64,000 nucleotides of DNA from Panacagrimonas sp965216805 (lineage in GTDB: Bacteria > Pseudomonadota > Gammaproteobacteria > Nevskiales > Nevskiaceae), in assembly GCF_965216805.1 (NCBI RefSeq), contig NZ_CBDCGN010000002.1, positions 310,001 through 374,000 of the forward strand, given 5' to 3'. The notes under the pieces were generated by a model, which worked only from the letters and a program-made list of their open reading frames with translations, was not told the origin of the DNA and did no database searches. The translations under genes and the position numbers were made by a program. How positions within the stretch are numbered: the stretch's first letter is position 1; every line of letters starts with the position of its first letter. Positions 41,191 through 49,259 of the stretch are shown piece after piece.

Positions 41191-42809
41191 GAAACGGTCT
41201 CGGTACTGGGCGCTGTCACCGGCCTGAGCTGAGCGGCGAGCCGGGTGGCGTGCTTGGAAATCAGCGCGTAGATGGACAACTGCGGATTGGCGCCGATGCT
41301 GGTCGGAAACAGCGATCCGTCCAGCACCGACAGGTTCTGTACCTGATGGTGGCGGCCGTGGCTGTCGCAGACCGAGGTCTTTGCGTCGCTCCCCATCGCG
41401 CAGCCGCCCATGAGATGCGCGGTGAACACGCCGGCGCGGAATTTCTTCATCGGCAGGTCGGCAATGCCGCGCTGCGCCTCGGCCCAACTGCGGTACCAGG
41501 GGCTGTCCAGGTGACCGGCCATGACACGCCTGGCGCCAGCGGCGAACTGCGCTTCGGCCATCTTCAGGTAGGCGCGGTGCGCGCCGCGCCAGAGGTAGTC
41601 GCTCAGTTGGTAATCCAGGATCGGCATGCCGCCGGCGTCCACACGGATCTCGCCGCCGATGCTGTGGTCATGAAAGCCGTCGCGCAGCAGCGCAAGAAAG
41701 GCGTTCAGATGCGGCAGCAGTTGCATACCCTGGGTCAGCGCCGGGCCGTGCGCGCCGAAAATGGCCGAGGCCAGGAAGGGAAAGATCGGCGGCACTTCCA
41801 ATTTGAAGCCGGGCAGTTCGCCGTCGGGCTGCCATTGGAACTGGTCGCTGGCGATGGACTGCGGCGCGCCGTAGTACGGATCGACGCGATCCGGCATTTC
41901 GGCCAGGGTCAGCACTACCGGATGGATCATGGTGCGCTTGCCCAGCCGGCCGTAGGGGTCGGGCGTGCCGGAACGCAGCAGCAGCGCGGGGCTGTTGATG
42001 GCGCCACCAGCGACAACGTAGTGGCGCGCGCGGATGGTCAGCGTCACGCCGTTCGGCGTGGTGCCGTCGGCGCCGAGCGCGACGGCCTGCAGGTCCTGCA
42101 CCTGATCGCCGCGATAACGCAGACGCTGGGCGCGAACGCGGTAGATCAAGCTAGCGCCGCGTTGGAGTGCGGCCGGAAGGGTGGTGACCAGCATGCCCTG
42201 CTTGGCGTTGACCGGGCAGCCGACGCTGCAGTAACCGCTGTTCCAGCAGCCGCGCACGTTGCGGGGAATAACGTGCCATTCCCAGCCTAGCTTGTCGCAG
42301 CCATCGCGCAGCACCGCGTTGTTGGCGTTGGGCGCAGCGGCCCAGGGTGCGACACCCAGACGCGACTCGGCCTGCTCGAACCAGGGCCGCATGCTGGCGG
42401 CGTCGGCATCGATCACGCCATGCGCGTCGGCCCAGCGCGCCAGCGTCTGCGTCGGGGTACGAAAGCTGGAGGTCCAATTGACGGTGGTGGTGCCGCCGAC
42501 GGAGCGTCCTTGCAGAACGGAGATGGCGCCGTCGGCCGTCATCCGCGCAGCGCCTTCCTGGTAGAGGTCGCGATAGGCGCGCTGCTCGTCCATGTCCTTG
42601 AACTGCGCGGCAGTCTGCAGCGGACCTTCTTCCAGCATCAGCACCTGCAGACCCGCGGCGCTGAGGATGTCGGCCGCGGTGCCGCCGCCGGCGCCGGTGC
42701 CGATGATGACGACATCGGCTTCCAGCGTCTGGTTGTTCTGCAGCGTGGCGGCGTCGGTGACGCTCCAGCCGGATGCAATGCCCGCGGTGTAGAGATCGTC
42801 GATGGCCAT
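41187..42809 (-). CDS. GMC-type flavoprotein dehydrogenase (large subunit)
   Basis: 540 residues. FAD loop VVIIGTGAGGGTAADILSAA (about 33-52), GRSVGGTTTVNWTSSFRTP, CSVGCPVNAKQG, AGGAINSPALLLRSG and C-terminal LMGGCAMG ... VLDGSLFPTSIGANPQLSIY. This matches the gluconate/alcohol-dehydrogenase branch of GMC enzymes that works with a TAT-exported small subunit. The large subunit lacks its own signal, so it may be carried across with the small one. No cytochrome subunit gene is seen. Confidence 0.88.
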   Translation of the reverse strand: MAIDDLYTAGIASGWSVTDAATLQNNQTLEADVVIIGTGAGGGTAADILSAAGLQVLMLEEGPLQTAAQFKDMDEQRAYRDLYQEGAARMTADGAISVLQGRSVGGTTTVNWTSSFRTPTQTLARWADAHGVIDADAASMRPWFEQAESRLGVAPWAAAPNANNAVLRDGCDKLGWEWHVIPRNVRGCWNSGYCSVGCPVNAKQGMLVTTLPAALQRGASLIYRVRAQRLRYRGDQVQDLQAVALGADGTTPNGVTLTIRARHYVVAGGAINSPALLLRSGTPDPYGRLGKRTMIHPVVLTLAEMPDRVDPYYGAPQSIASDQFQWQPDGELPGFKLEVPPIFPFLASAIFGAHGPALTQGMQLLPHLNAFLALLRDGFHDHSIGGEIRVDAGGMPILDYQLSDYLWRGAHRAYLKMAEAQFAAGARRVMAGHLDSPWYRSWAEAQRGIADLPMKKFRAGVFTAHLMGGCAMGSDAKTSVCDSHGRHHQVQNLSVLDGSLFPTSIGANPQLSIYALISKHATRLAAQLRPVTAPSTETVS

Positions 42810-42820
42810 GGTGATGGTGC

Positions 42821-43378
42821 TCAGGCGTTGACGGCCTTGAACATGAACTCCAGCGGCCCCGGATAGCCGCTGGCCTGGGCGCCTTGCGGGCCACCGTAAT
42901 AGCCGACGGCGCACAGCTTGGTCAGCACGCGATATCCGGCGTTGAGCAGGCCGATGCTGCTGTTGCGCCAGCGCAGCAGAAAGGCGTCGGTCTGTTCCGC
43001 CGTGGCCTCGCTCCAGGGCGACGCGATGCCCGCCACCGCCCAGCGCGTGAGGCGCAGATGCAGCAGGTCGAACAACTGGAACAGGCTCTTGAGTGCCGGT
43101 GGCTGCGCTTGCGCCAGGGTGTTGTCGACGATGCGCAGTGCCTGCTCGAGGTCGGCGGCCGTGAGGGTGACACCCTCGAGCACCACCGGGGTCAAAGCGC
43201 GCAGCAGTTGCAGGTCCGCATCGCGCAGCACGGTGTAACCCTGGGCTGCGGCGGTTTCGCGTGTGCTGCAGCCGACGAGGCTGCCGGCCAGGCCCGCGGT
43301 GGCAAGTACGGCGGTGGCGCTCAGCCCCAGGCGCAGGAATTCCCGGCGTGAATCATCAGCAAGGTCTGTGGATGTCAT
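42821..43378 (-). CDS. TAT-signal small subunit of the GMC dehydrogenase
   Basis: 185 residues. Twin-arginine motif SRREFLRLG at residues 10-18, hydrophobic stretch and LVGCS; the remainder is helical with PWSEATAEQTDAFLLRWRNS. This resembles gluconate 2-dehydrogenase subunit 3-type partners. It precedes the GMC gene by 11 bases. A lipobox-like AGSLVGC could make it a TAT lipoprotein. Confidence 0.82.
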   Translation of the reverse strand: MTSTDLADDSRREFLRLGLSATAVLATAGLAGSLVGCSTRETAAAQGYTVLRDADLQLLRALTPVVLEGVTLTAADLEQALRIVDNTLAQAQPPALKSLFQLFDLLHLRLTRWAVAGIASPWSEATAEQTDAFLLRWRNSSIGLLNAGYRVLTKLCAVGYYGGPQGAQASGYPGPLEFMFKAVNA

Positions 43379-43521
43379 GGCGGCGTGCCCCTACGGATCG
43401 CGCTGGAAAAGTCCGTCCGTTTAATTCATCGCCGGAATAAATGCGCGGCCGACGTGCCAGGCGACGCTGTCTGTCCGGTGCGATGAGCCCGGGTGCAGGT
43501 CGCTACGCTAGCCGGGATCTA

Positions 43522-43607
43522 TCAATGATCCGAACGCTGCGCCATGAAGGCGATTCGTTCGTTGCTCATCATTGACTCGAACGCCTCGCCATAAAGGCGA
43601 TGCGCTC
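43522..43607 (-). repeat. Tandem duplication of the moxR 3' end with TGAGCAAC linker
   Basis: Copy 1 (43569-43607) is the native last 13 codons of moxR, ending TGA. Copy 2 (43522-43560) reads ERIAFMAQRSDH then TGA. Between them are exactly eight bases, TGAGCAAC (minus strand), the same linker as at mtnB. ATG overlapping the first stop opens a frame MSNERIAFMAQRSDH. Both copies can fold as hairpins (CGAGCG/CGTTCG, CGAACG/CGTTCG). Confidence 0.9.
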
Positions 43608-44459
43608 GAACAGGTGCACGTCCTGCTCGTTCTTGAGCAACGCGCCGTACAGCGGCGGCAGGCTCTTCTTGGTGCTGGCCTCGCGCAGCACGGAAGGATC
43701 GATGTCCTCAGCCAGCAGTAGCTTGAGCCAATCCAGCAGTTCCGAGGTCGACGGCTTCTTCTTCAGGCCCGGCAGCTCGCGCAGACCGAAGAACACCTCC
43801 ATCGCTTCCTTGACCAGGTTCTTCTTCAGGTCCGGGAAGTGCACGTCCACGATCTGCTGCATCGTGTCCTTGTCCGGGAAGCGGATGTAATGGAAGAAGC
43901 AGCGGCGCAGAAAGGCGTCCGGCAGTTCCTTCTCATTGTTCGAGGTGATGATGATCACCGGCCGGTTGGTCGCAGTGACGGTCTGGCGCGTCTCGTAGAC
44001 GTAGAACGCCATCTGGTCGAGTTCGCGCAGCAGATCGTTCGGGAACTCGATGTCGGCCTTGTCGATCTCGTCGATCAGCAGCAGCGGGCGCTTGCCAGCC
44101 TCGAAGCACTCCCACAGCTTGCCCTTGACGATGTAGTTGGCAATGTCCTTGACCTTCTCGTCGCCAAGCTGCGAGTCGCGCAGGCGCGACACCGCGTCGT
44201 ACTCGTACAGGCCCTGCTGCGCCTTGGTCGTCGACTTGATGTGCCACTCGAAGTAGGGCATGTCGAGCTGCTGCGCGACTTCCTGCGCCAGCCGGGTCTT
44301 GCCGGTGCCCGGCTCACCCTTGACCAGCAGCGGGCGCTGCAAGGTGACGGCAGCGTTGACGGCCATCTTGAGGTCGTCGGTGGCAACATAATTATCAGTA
44401 CCCTGGAAGCGCACGGCGCGGTCTCGGCGGTAGTGGAAAGCGTCGAGTTTAATGGACAT
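43569..44459 (-). CDS. MoxR-family AAA+ ATPase
   Basis: 296 residues. Walker A GEPGTGKT (48-55), Walker B LLLIDEID (126-133), sensor 1 IIITSNNEKELPDAFLRRCF. MoxR ATPases act as metallo-chaperones with a von Willebrand factor A partner, normally encoded next door. No such gene is next to it here. The final FERIAFMARR is typical for the family and is duplicated after the stop. Confidence 0.92.
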   Translation of the reverse strand: MSIKLDAFHYRRDRAVRFQGTDNYVATDDLKMAVNAAVTLQRPLLVKGEPGTGKTRLAQEVAQQLDMPYFEWHIKSTTKAQQGLYEYDAVSRLRDSQLGDEKVKDIANYIVKGKLWECFEAGKRPLLLIDEIDKADIEFPNDLLRELDQMAFYVYETRQTVTATNRPVIIITSNNEKELPDAFLRRCFFHYIRFPDKDTMQQIVDVHFPDLKKNLVKEAMEVFFGLRELPGLKKKPSTSELLDWLKLLLAEDIDPSVLREASTKKSLPPLYGALLKNEQDVHLFERIAFMARRSSQ

Positions 44460-44549
44460 GCGCCCGGGCCCGCTGAAATGTGGCGGAAAGCACGAATACC
44501 GCGACCCGGTGTCGGATACGCGGCATCGCGGAATCTCAGGCGTGGCAGA

Positions 44550-45704
44550 TCAGGCCGCCATCAGTTCCGGCATTTCTTCGCGCACGGCCCCGATCGTTGC
44601 CGCCGCAGCCTGCGTTTTCGCAGGCCGGCTCGGCAGCGCCTCGCGGAAGATGCGCTTCCACACGCCGAGGAACTGCTTGGCCATCGGCGCGCTGTTGTAG
44701 TGCTGGCCGTACTTCGCGCAGATCTTGCGCACCTCGACCGACATCTCGGCGTAGCGGCGCCCCGGAATGTCCGGGAACAGGTGGTGCTCGATCTGGTGCG
44801 ACAGGTTGCCGCTCATGATGTGCATGAGCTTGTTGCCGGTGAAGTTGCTCGACCCGCGCATCTGGCGCAGGTACCACTGTCCGCGGGTCTCGTTTTCCAG
44901 CGACTCCAGCGGGAACACCTCGGCGTCCTCGGTGAAGTGGCCGCAGTAGATCACCGCGGACGACCAGAAATTGCGCATCAGGTTGGCGGCGATGTTGCCG
45001 GTCAGCACGGGCAGGAAGAACGGACCCGCGGTGGCCGGGAAGAACACGTAGTCCTTGAACAGCTGCTTGCGCATCTTCTTCCAGATCGGCTTGATGTCCT
45101 TCTTCACGCGCGCGAGTTCCTGCTTGCGCGCGTCCTTGCTCTTCGCGCCGACCACGCGCTCCAGCTCCAGGCTTTGCAAGGCCAGCAGGTGCTGGAAGCC
45201 GGCCATCAGGATCAGCGCCATCAGCGGGTTGGCGAGGAAGCGCGGTTCCCACTTCTGCTCGGGGTACAGGCGCAGCACGCCGTAGCCGATGTCGTGGTCC
45301 TTGCCCATCACGTTGGTGTACGTGTGGTGCTCGTAGTTGTGCGTCTTGCGCCAGTTGTCGCTGGTGCAGCTCGTGTCCCACTCGTACGTCTGGCCGTTGA
45401 GCTCGGGATCGTTCATCCAGTCGTACTGGGCGTGCATCACGTTGTGGCCCAGCTCCATGTTCTCGACGATCTTCGAGAAGCCGAGCAGCGCGCTGCCCGC
45501 AATCCAGGCCGGCGGGAAGAAACCGGCGTAGAGCAGGCCGCGACCGGCGACTTCCGTGTAGCGCACGGTGCGCACGATGTTCTTGATGTACTTCGCGTCG
45601 ACTTCGCCGAGGTCGGCGACGGTGCGCGCGCGCAGCGCGTCGAGTTCGGCACCGAAGGCTTCGATTTCGGCGGGGGAGAGTTTGCGGTCAGGGGTGTTGC
45701 TCAT
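44550..45704 (-). CDS. desB: Acyl-CoA/acyl-lipid desaturase
   Basis: 384 residues. Three histidine boxes: HNVMH (87-91), HNYEHH (122-127) and HQIEHH (303-308), with hydrophobic segments between. A membrane di-iron desaturase that introduces cis double bonds. ATG 45704, GGAG eight bases upstream. It lies downstream of a ferredoxin-reductase gene and opposite a TetR regulator, the arrangement of Pseudomonas desT-desCB, hence the symbol by analogy. Confidence 0.92.
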   Translation of the reverse strand: MSNTPDRKLSPAEIEAFGAELDALRARTVADLGEVDAKYIKNIVRTVRYTEVAGRGLLYAGFFPPAWIAGSALLGFSKIVENMELGHNVMHAQYDWMNDPELNGQTYEWDTSCTSDNWRKTHNYEHHTYTNVMGKDHDIGYGVLRLYPEQKWEPRFLANPLMALILMAGFQHLLALQSLELERVVGAKSKDARKQELARVKKDIKPIWKKMRKQLFKDYVFFPATAGPFFLPVLTGNIAANLMRNFWSSAVIYCGHFTEDAEVFPLESLENETRGQWYLRQMRGSSNFTGNKLMHIMSGNLSHQIEHHLFPDIPGRRYAEMSVEVRKICAKYGQHYNSAPMAKQFLGVWKRIFREALPSRPAKTQAAAATIGAVREEMPELMAA

Positions 45705-45727
45705 AGGAGTGCTCCGGAAAATGGTTG

Positions 45728-45801
45728 AACGCAGAGGCGCAAAGGGCCGCAAAGGAACTGCTTGAAACCTTTTTTCTTTGCGCCCTTTGCGCCTTTGCGT
45801 T
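45728..45801. repeat. Large inverted repeat between desC and desB
   Basis: AACGCAGAGGCGCAAAGG... (45728-45754) pairs with ...CCTTTGCGCCTTTGCGTT (45776-45801) over about 27 bases with one mismatch and one bulge, around a 21-base loop. It is an abundant type of intergenic palindrome. It could set the desC:desB expression ratio. Confidence 0.8.
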
Positions 45802-45814
45802 GAATTGTTTTGGC

Positions 45815-47008
45815 TTACAGGTCCAGGGTGAGGTCGGACTGCGCGCTGCTGATGCAGATGCGCAGGTTGGCTTCCGGGTCGGCGGAGTCGCCGCCGTTCT
45901 TGAGATTGCGCGTGAGGCCCTCGCGCTTGCCGCAGGCGCAGGTGTTGCAGATGCCCATGCGGCAGCCGTACTTCGGTTTCACGCCCTGCGCTTCGAGCGC
46001 GGCGAGCAGCGGCTCGCCGGTCTTCACGGTCAGCACGCGGTTGCTCTTGGCGAGCATCAGGGTGACGGTCTGCGTGCCCACAACCGGCTCGAAGGTCGGC
46101 GGGGTGAACGCTTCGGACTGGAAGCTGCGCGCAACCGGCTTCACGAGGTTCTCGATCTGCTGCACGAAGCCGGCCGGTCCGCAGGCATACGCGGTCTGGT
46201 TCGCGAGTTCCGGCACCGCGTCGGCAAACAGCTCGGCCGAAGGGCGGCCGCGCAGCTCGTCGCTGCCGGTGACGGCGTCGCCAGTCAGCGCAATGCGCAG
46301 CTTGAAATTCGGTTCGCGCGCGGCGAGCGCACGCAGCTCCGGCAGGAAGCACAGGTCGGCGCGGTGGCGCGCCCAGTAGATCAGGGTGGTCTCGACCGGC
46401 ATGCCGCGACGGTCCAGTTCGCGCGTCAGGCTCATCAGCGGGGTGATGCCGCTGCCGGCGGCCAGAAACAGCAGGCGGCCCGGCAGGACTTCCGGCAGGG
46501 TCATCTCGCCGAACGCGCTGCCCAGCTCGACGATGTCGCCGACTTGGATTTCGGCGAACAGATGTGTACTCACCAGGCCGCCTTCGACCTTCTGCACAGT
46601 CAGACTGACCCTGCCATCAGCGCGCGGCGTGCCGGTGAGGCTGTAGCTGCGCGTGTGGCGGCGACCGTCGATCTCGACCGTAAGGTTGACGTGCTGACCG
46701 GCGCTGAAACCTTGGAACCGCTTGTTGGGCTGCAGCTCCAGGGTCACCGCGCGAGCGGATTCATCGCGCTTGGCGATGACGCGGGCCAATACGCGCTCGC
46801 GGCTGGCCAGGCTGCCGAACTCGCGGGCCCAGAAGTCGAACACCGCCGTGTCCATCGGGCCGAGTGCGCGACGCAGCAACTGCGCTGCGCCTCTCAGCCC
46901 ACCGTTGGCCTTCGCCACCGGTCCTCCCCTCTCCCGCTGAGCGGGCGAGGGGCCAAGGTCTCGCGGCGCGAGATCAGTGCTCGTGGGGCGGGTAAGTGGC
47001 GAGGCCAT
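45815..47008 (-). CDS. desC: Ferredoxin-NAD(P)H reductase with C-terminal 2Fe-2S domain
   Basis: 397 residues. FAD-binding RSYSLTG, NAD(P)-binding AAGSGITPLMSL, then a plant-type ferredoxin domain GCRMGICNTCACGK with a fourth cysteine in LRICISS. It supplies electrons to the desaturase DesB. ATG 47008 has GGAG six bases upstream; ATG 47020 would start inside the operator spacer. Residues about 12-28 (LGPSPAQRERGGP) are encoded by a CCCCTCTCCCGC/GGGCGAGGGG palindrome that appears inserted in frame. Confidence 0.9.
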   Translation of the reverse strand: MASPLTRPTSTDLAPRDLGPSPAQRERGGPVAKANGGLRGAAQLLRRALGPMDTAVFDFWAREFGSLASRERVLARVIAKRDESARAVTLELQPNKRFQGFSAGQHVNLTVEIDGRRHTRSYSLTGTPRADGRVSLTVQKVEGGLVSTHLFAEIQVGDIVELGSAFGEMTLPEVLPGRLLFLAAGSGITPLMSLTRELDRRGMPVETTLIYWARHRADLCFLPELRALAAREPNFKLRIALTGDAVTGSDELRGRPSAELFADAVPELANQTAYACGPAGFVQQIENLVKPVARSFQSEAFTPPTFEPVVGTQTVTLMLAKSNRVLTVKTGEPLLAALEAQGVKPKYGCRMGICNTCACGKREGLTRNLKNGGDSADPEANLRICISSAQSDLTLDL

Positions 47009-47024
47009 CGGGAGCTCCATTTGA

Positions 47025-47040
47025 GTGAACAAGTGTTCAC
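47025..47040. promoter_or_regulatory. DesT-type operator 1
   Basis: Perfect palindrome GTGAACA-AG-TGTTCAC in the divergent region between desC and desT. It closely resembles the DesT/FabR-class site of Pseudomonas (AGTGAAC...TGTTGACT). It sits immediately before the desC ribosome-binding site. Confidence 0.8.
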
Positions 47041-47064
47041 ACAATGCCGGAAGCCCGAAAATGA

Positions 47065-47080
47065 GTCAACAATTGTTCAC
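47065..47080. promoter_or_regulatory. DesT-type operator 2
   Basis: GTCAACA-AT-TGTTCAC, flanked by A/T on both sides. Read on the minus strand it is AGTGAACAATTGTTGACT, nearly the Pseudomonas DesT site. Centre-to-centre distance from operator 1 is 40 bases. Confidence 0.82.
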
Positions 47081-47172
47081 TGAAGTTCCGACGAACGGCG
47101 AGAGGAGCCCCTCATCTACATGAGCACATTGATTTTTCCTTTTGAACATCCGTGATGCTAGCCTGCGCGATC

Positions 47173-47823
47173 ATGGCGATACGCGACGAAAAAAAGCAGC
47201 AAACGCGACAGGCGCTGCTGGAGGCCGCCATCGATCAGGTCGCCGGCGGCCGCAGCTTCGCCAGCCTGTCGCTGCGCGAGGTGACGCGCGACGCCGGCGT
47301 CGTCCCCGCTTCGTTCTACCGCCATTTCCGCGACATGGACGAGCTGGGGCTGGCGCTGGTGGACGAGACCTGCCAGCAGTTGCGCAGACTGATCCGTGCT
47401 GCGCGTACCACGCAGGCGCCGGGCGACAACATGCTGGCGGCCTCGGTCAGCACCTTTCTGCTCTACGTGGAGGCCAACCGGCCCGCGTTTCACTTCCTGA
47501 CCCGGGAACGTTACGGCGGGAGCAAGCCCTTGCGTGAAGCCATCGCGCGCGAGATCCGCGGCTTCGTGGTGGATCTGGCCGCCGACTTTGCCCGCTTTCC
47601 CCACTTCAACCAGTTGCCGCGCGACGACCTGGAGATGATGGCGAGCCTGCTGGTGAACACGGTGGTGTCGGCGCTGGGCGAATTGCTGGAACTGCCGCCC
47701 CACCACCCCGATGCCAAGGGCGCCCTGGCTCAGCATCTCACCGATCAGATGCGCGTGGTGATTCTGGGCGCGCTGGCGTGGAAGCCCGGCACGCGGGTGC
47801 CGACAACGACATCGGCCGCCTGA
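47173..47823 (+). CDS. desT: TetR-family regulator of fatty-acid desaturation (DesT/FabR-like)
   Basis: 216 residues. N-terminal HTH: EKKQQTRQALLEAAIDQVAG ... SLREVTRDAGVVPASFYRHF, typical of FabR/DesT (VxxxSFYRHF). The C-terminal ligand domain would sense acyl-CoA saturation. ATG 47173 is chosen over an upstream ATG with a longer leader. Divergent from desC across two palindromic operators, so it probably represses desC-desB and itself. Confidence 0.9.
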   Translation: MAIRDEKKQQTRQALLEAAIDQVAGGRSFASLSLREVTRDAGVVPASFYRHFRDMDELGLALVDETCQQLRRLIRAARTTQAPGDNMLAASVSTFLLYVEANRPAFHFLTRERYGGSKPLREAIAREIRGFVVDLAADFARFPHFNQLPRDDLEMMASLLVNTVVSALGELLELPPHHPDAKGALAQHLTDQMRVVILGALAWKPGTRVPTTTSAA

Positions 47824-47881
47824 GCCCGGCTGCGTTAGGCTTCGGTCCGTCGACCTCCACCAGTGACGGAGAGCTGCCGCC

Positions 47882-48496
47882 GTGTCGCATCGCTACGCCG
47901 AACTTGCTTTCACACCCGCGGTGGAGCGCGCGCAGGAACACTACGGTACGCGCCTGCAGAATCAGCGCATGCAGAGCGACTTCGGGCCCAACGATGCCTT
48001 GACTGCACGCGAGACGGCGTTCATCGCGCAACGCGACAGCTTCTATCTGGCCAGCGTGAGCGAAACCGGCTGGCCCTATGTGCAGCATCGGGGTGGACCG
48101 GCAGGGTTTCTCAAGGTGCTCGATCCGCGGCAACTGGCGTACGCCGACTTTCGTGGCAACAACCAGTACATCAGTGTGGGCAACCTCGCGGGCAACGATC
48201 GCGTCTCGCTGTTCCTGATGGACTACCCGAACCGGCTGCGGCTGAAGATCATGGGCCGCCTGCGCATGCAGGACGTGGCCGACGCCGACGCCGATCTGGT
48301 GGAGGCCTTGCGTCCGTATCCGTATCGTGCGTCGATGGAGCGGGTCGCGCGCGTCGAGGTCCAGGCCTTCGACTGGAACTGCAGTCAGCACATCGCGCGG
48401 CGATTCACCGAAGCGCAGGTGCGCGATGCAATGGCGCCGCTGCAATCGCGCATCGCCGAACTGGAACAGCAACTGGCGCAGCGCGACGCCGGTTGA
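47882..48496 (+). CDS. Pyridoxamine 5'-phosphate oxidase-like FMN-binding protein
   Basis: 204 residues from GTG 47882. Split-barrel core: RDSFYLASVSETGWPYVQHR, GPAGFLKVLD, ADFRGNNQYISVGNL, DYPNRLRLKIMGRLR. A helical C-terminal extension ends in a coiled-coil-like LQSRIAELEQQLAQR. Probably a flavin-dependent oxidoreductase or general stress protein, not the vitamin B6 enzyme itself. Confidence 0.82.
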   Translation: MSHRYAELAFTPAVERAQEHYGTRLQNQRMQSDFGPNDALTARETAFIAQRDSFYLASVSETGWPYVQHRGGPAGFLKVLDPRQLAYADFRGNNQYISVGNLAGNDRVSLFLMDYPNRLRLKIMGRLRMQDVADADADLVEALRPYPYRASMERVARVEVQAFDWNCSQHIARRFTEAQVRDAMAPLQSRIAELEQQLAQRDAG

Positions 48497-48548
48497 TCAT
48501 GGGTCGAAGCCGCGCAACCGGCCGCCCTCTGCCCGGAGAAAACGAGGA

Positions 48549-49037
48549 ATGAAACTGCAAGGTTCATGTCACTGCGGTGCCGTGCGCTTCAAGCTGGAGT
48601 CGAACAGCCCGGTGCCGTTCATGCGCTGTTATTGCTCGATCTGCCGCAAGACCTCCGGTTCGGGTGGCTACGGCATCAACCTGGGCGGCGACAAGTCCAC
48701 ACTCAAGGTCAAGGGCCGCAAGCACCTGTCGGTGTATCGCGCCATGATCGCCGAGACCGGGACCGGCAAGCGCAAGCGCAGCGCCGCGCGGCGTCATTTC
48801 TGCAAGCACTGCGGCAGCCCCTTGTGGTTGTGGGATCCGACCTGGCCGGAGTTGGTGCATCCGCATGCCTCGGCGATCGATACCGAGCTGCCGGTGCCGC
48901 CGGAAGTCACCCACATCCTGCTCGCCTCCAAGGCCAACTGGGTGAAGGTGCGGGCCGGTCGCAAGGACCTGAAGTTCGACGAGTATCCAACGGAGTCGCT
49001 AGCCGAGTGGCACCAGCGGGTCGGCCTGGGATCGTGA
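48549..49037 (+). CDS. GFA-family zinc protein
   Basis: 162 residues. Cysteine motifs GSCHCGAVRF, CYCSICRK and FCKHCGSPL match the GFA (glutathione-dependent formaldehyde-activating) domain with two zinc sites. Enzymatic role in this subfamily is unproven. ATG 48549 with GAGGA upstream. Confidence 0.88.
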   Translation: MKLQGSCHCGAVRFKLESNSPVPFMRCYCSICRKTSGSGGYGINLGGDKSTLKVKGRKHLSVYRAMIAETGTGKRKRSAARRHFCKHCGSPLWLWDPTWPELVHPHASAIDTELPVPPEVTHILLASKANWVKVRAGRKDLKFDEYPTESLAEWHQRVGLGS

Positions 49038-49259
49038 TGGCTTTTGCCTGCCGCAGCCGGTCCCGCGCGCCCGCGGCCTGAGCCGCGTCGTGCGCTGCGA
49101 AAAGCATCCGCTGCGTTGTCAGCGCTGCAGTCATGCGCGGATGTCCGCGCGGGGCTGCCCCAATGCCGCGCCGCAGCGGACACCGGGATAATCGAGGGCG
49201 GCCCGGCCCGGTGAGTTGCAGCGCGGGGCATAACCAAAACGACAGCCCCGGAGGACACC

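Noticed and set aside
43379..43521. A small gene between the TAT subunit gene and the moxR tail repeat
   Set aside because: Only short frames without motifs; the segment has a degenerate REP-like AGCCCGGGTGCAG and nothing else.
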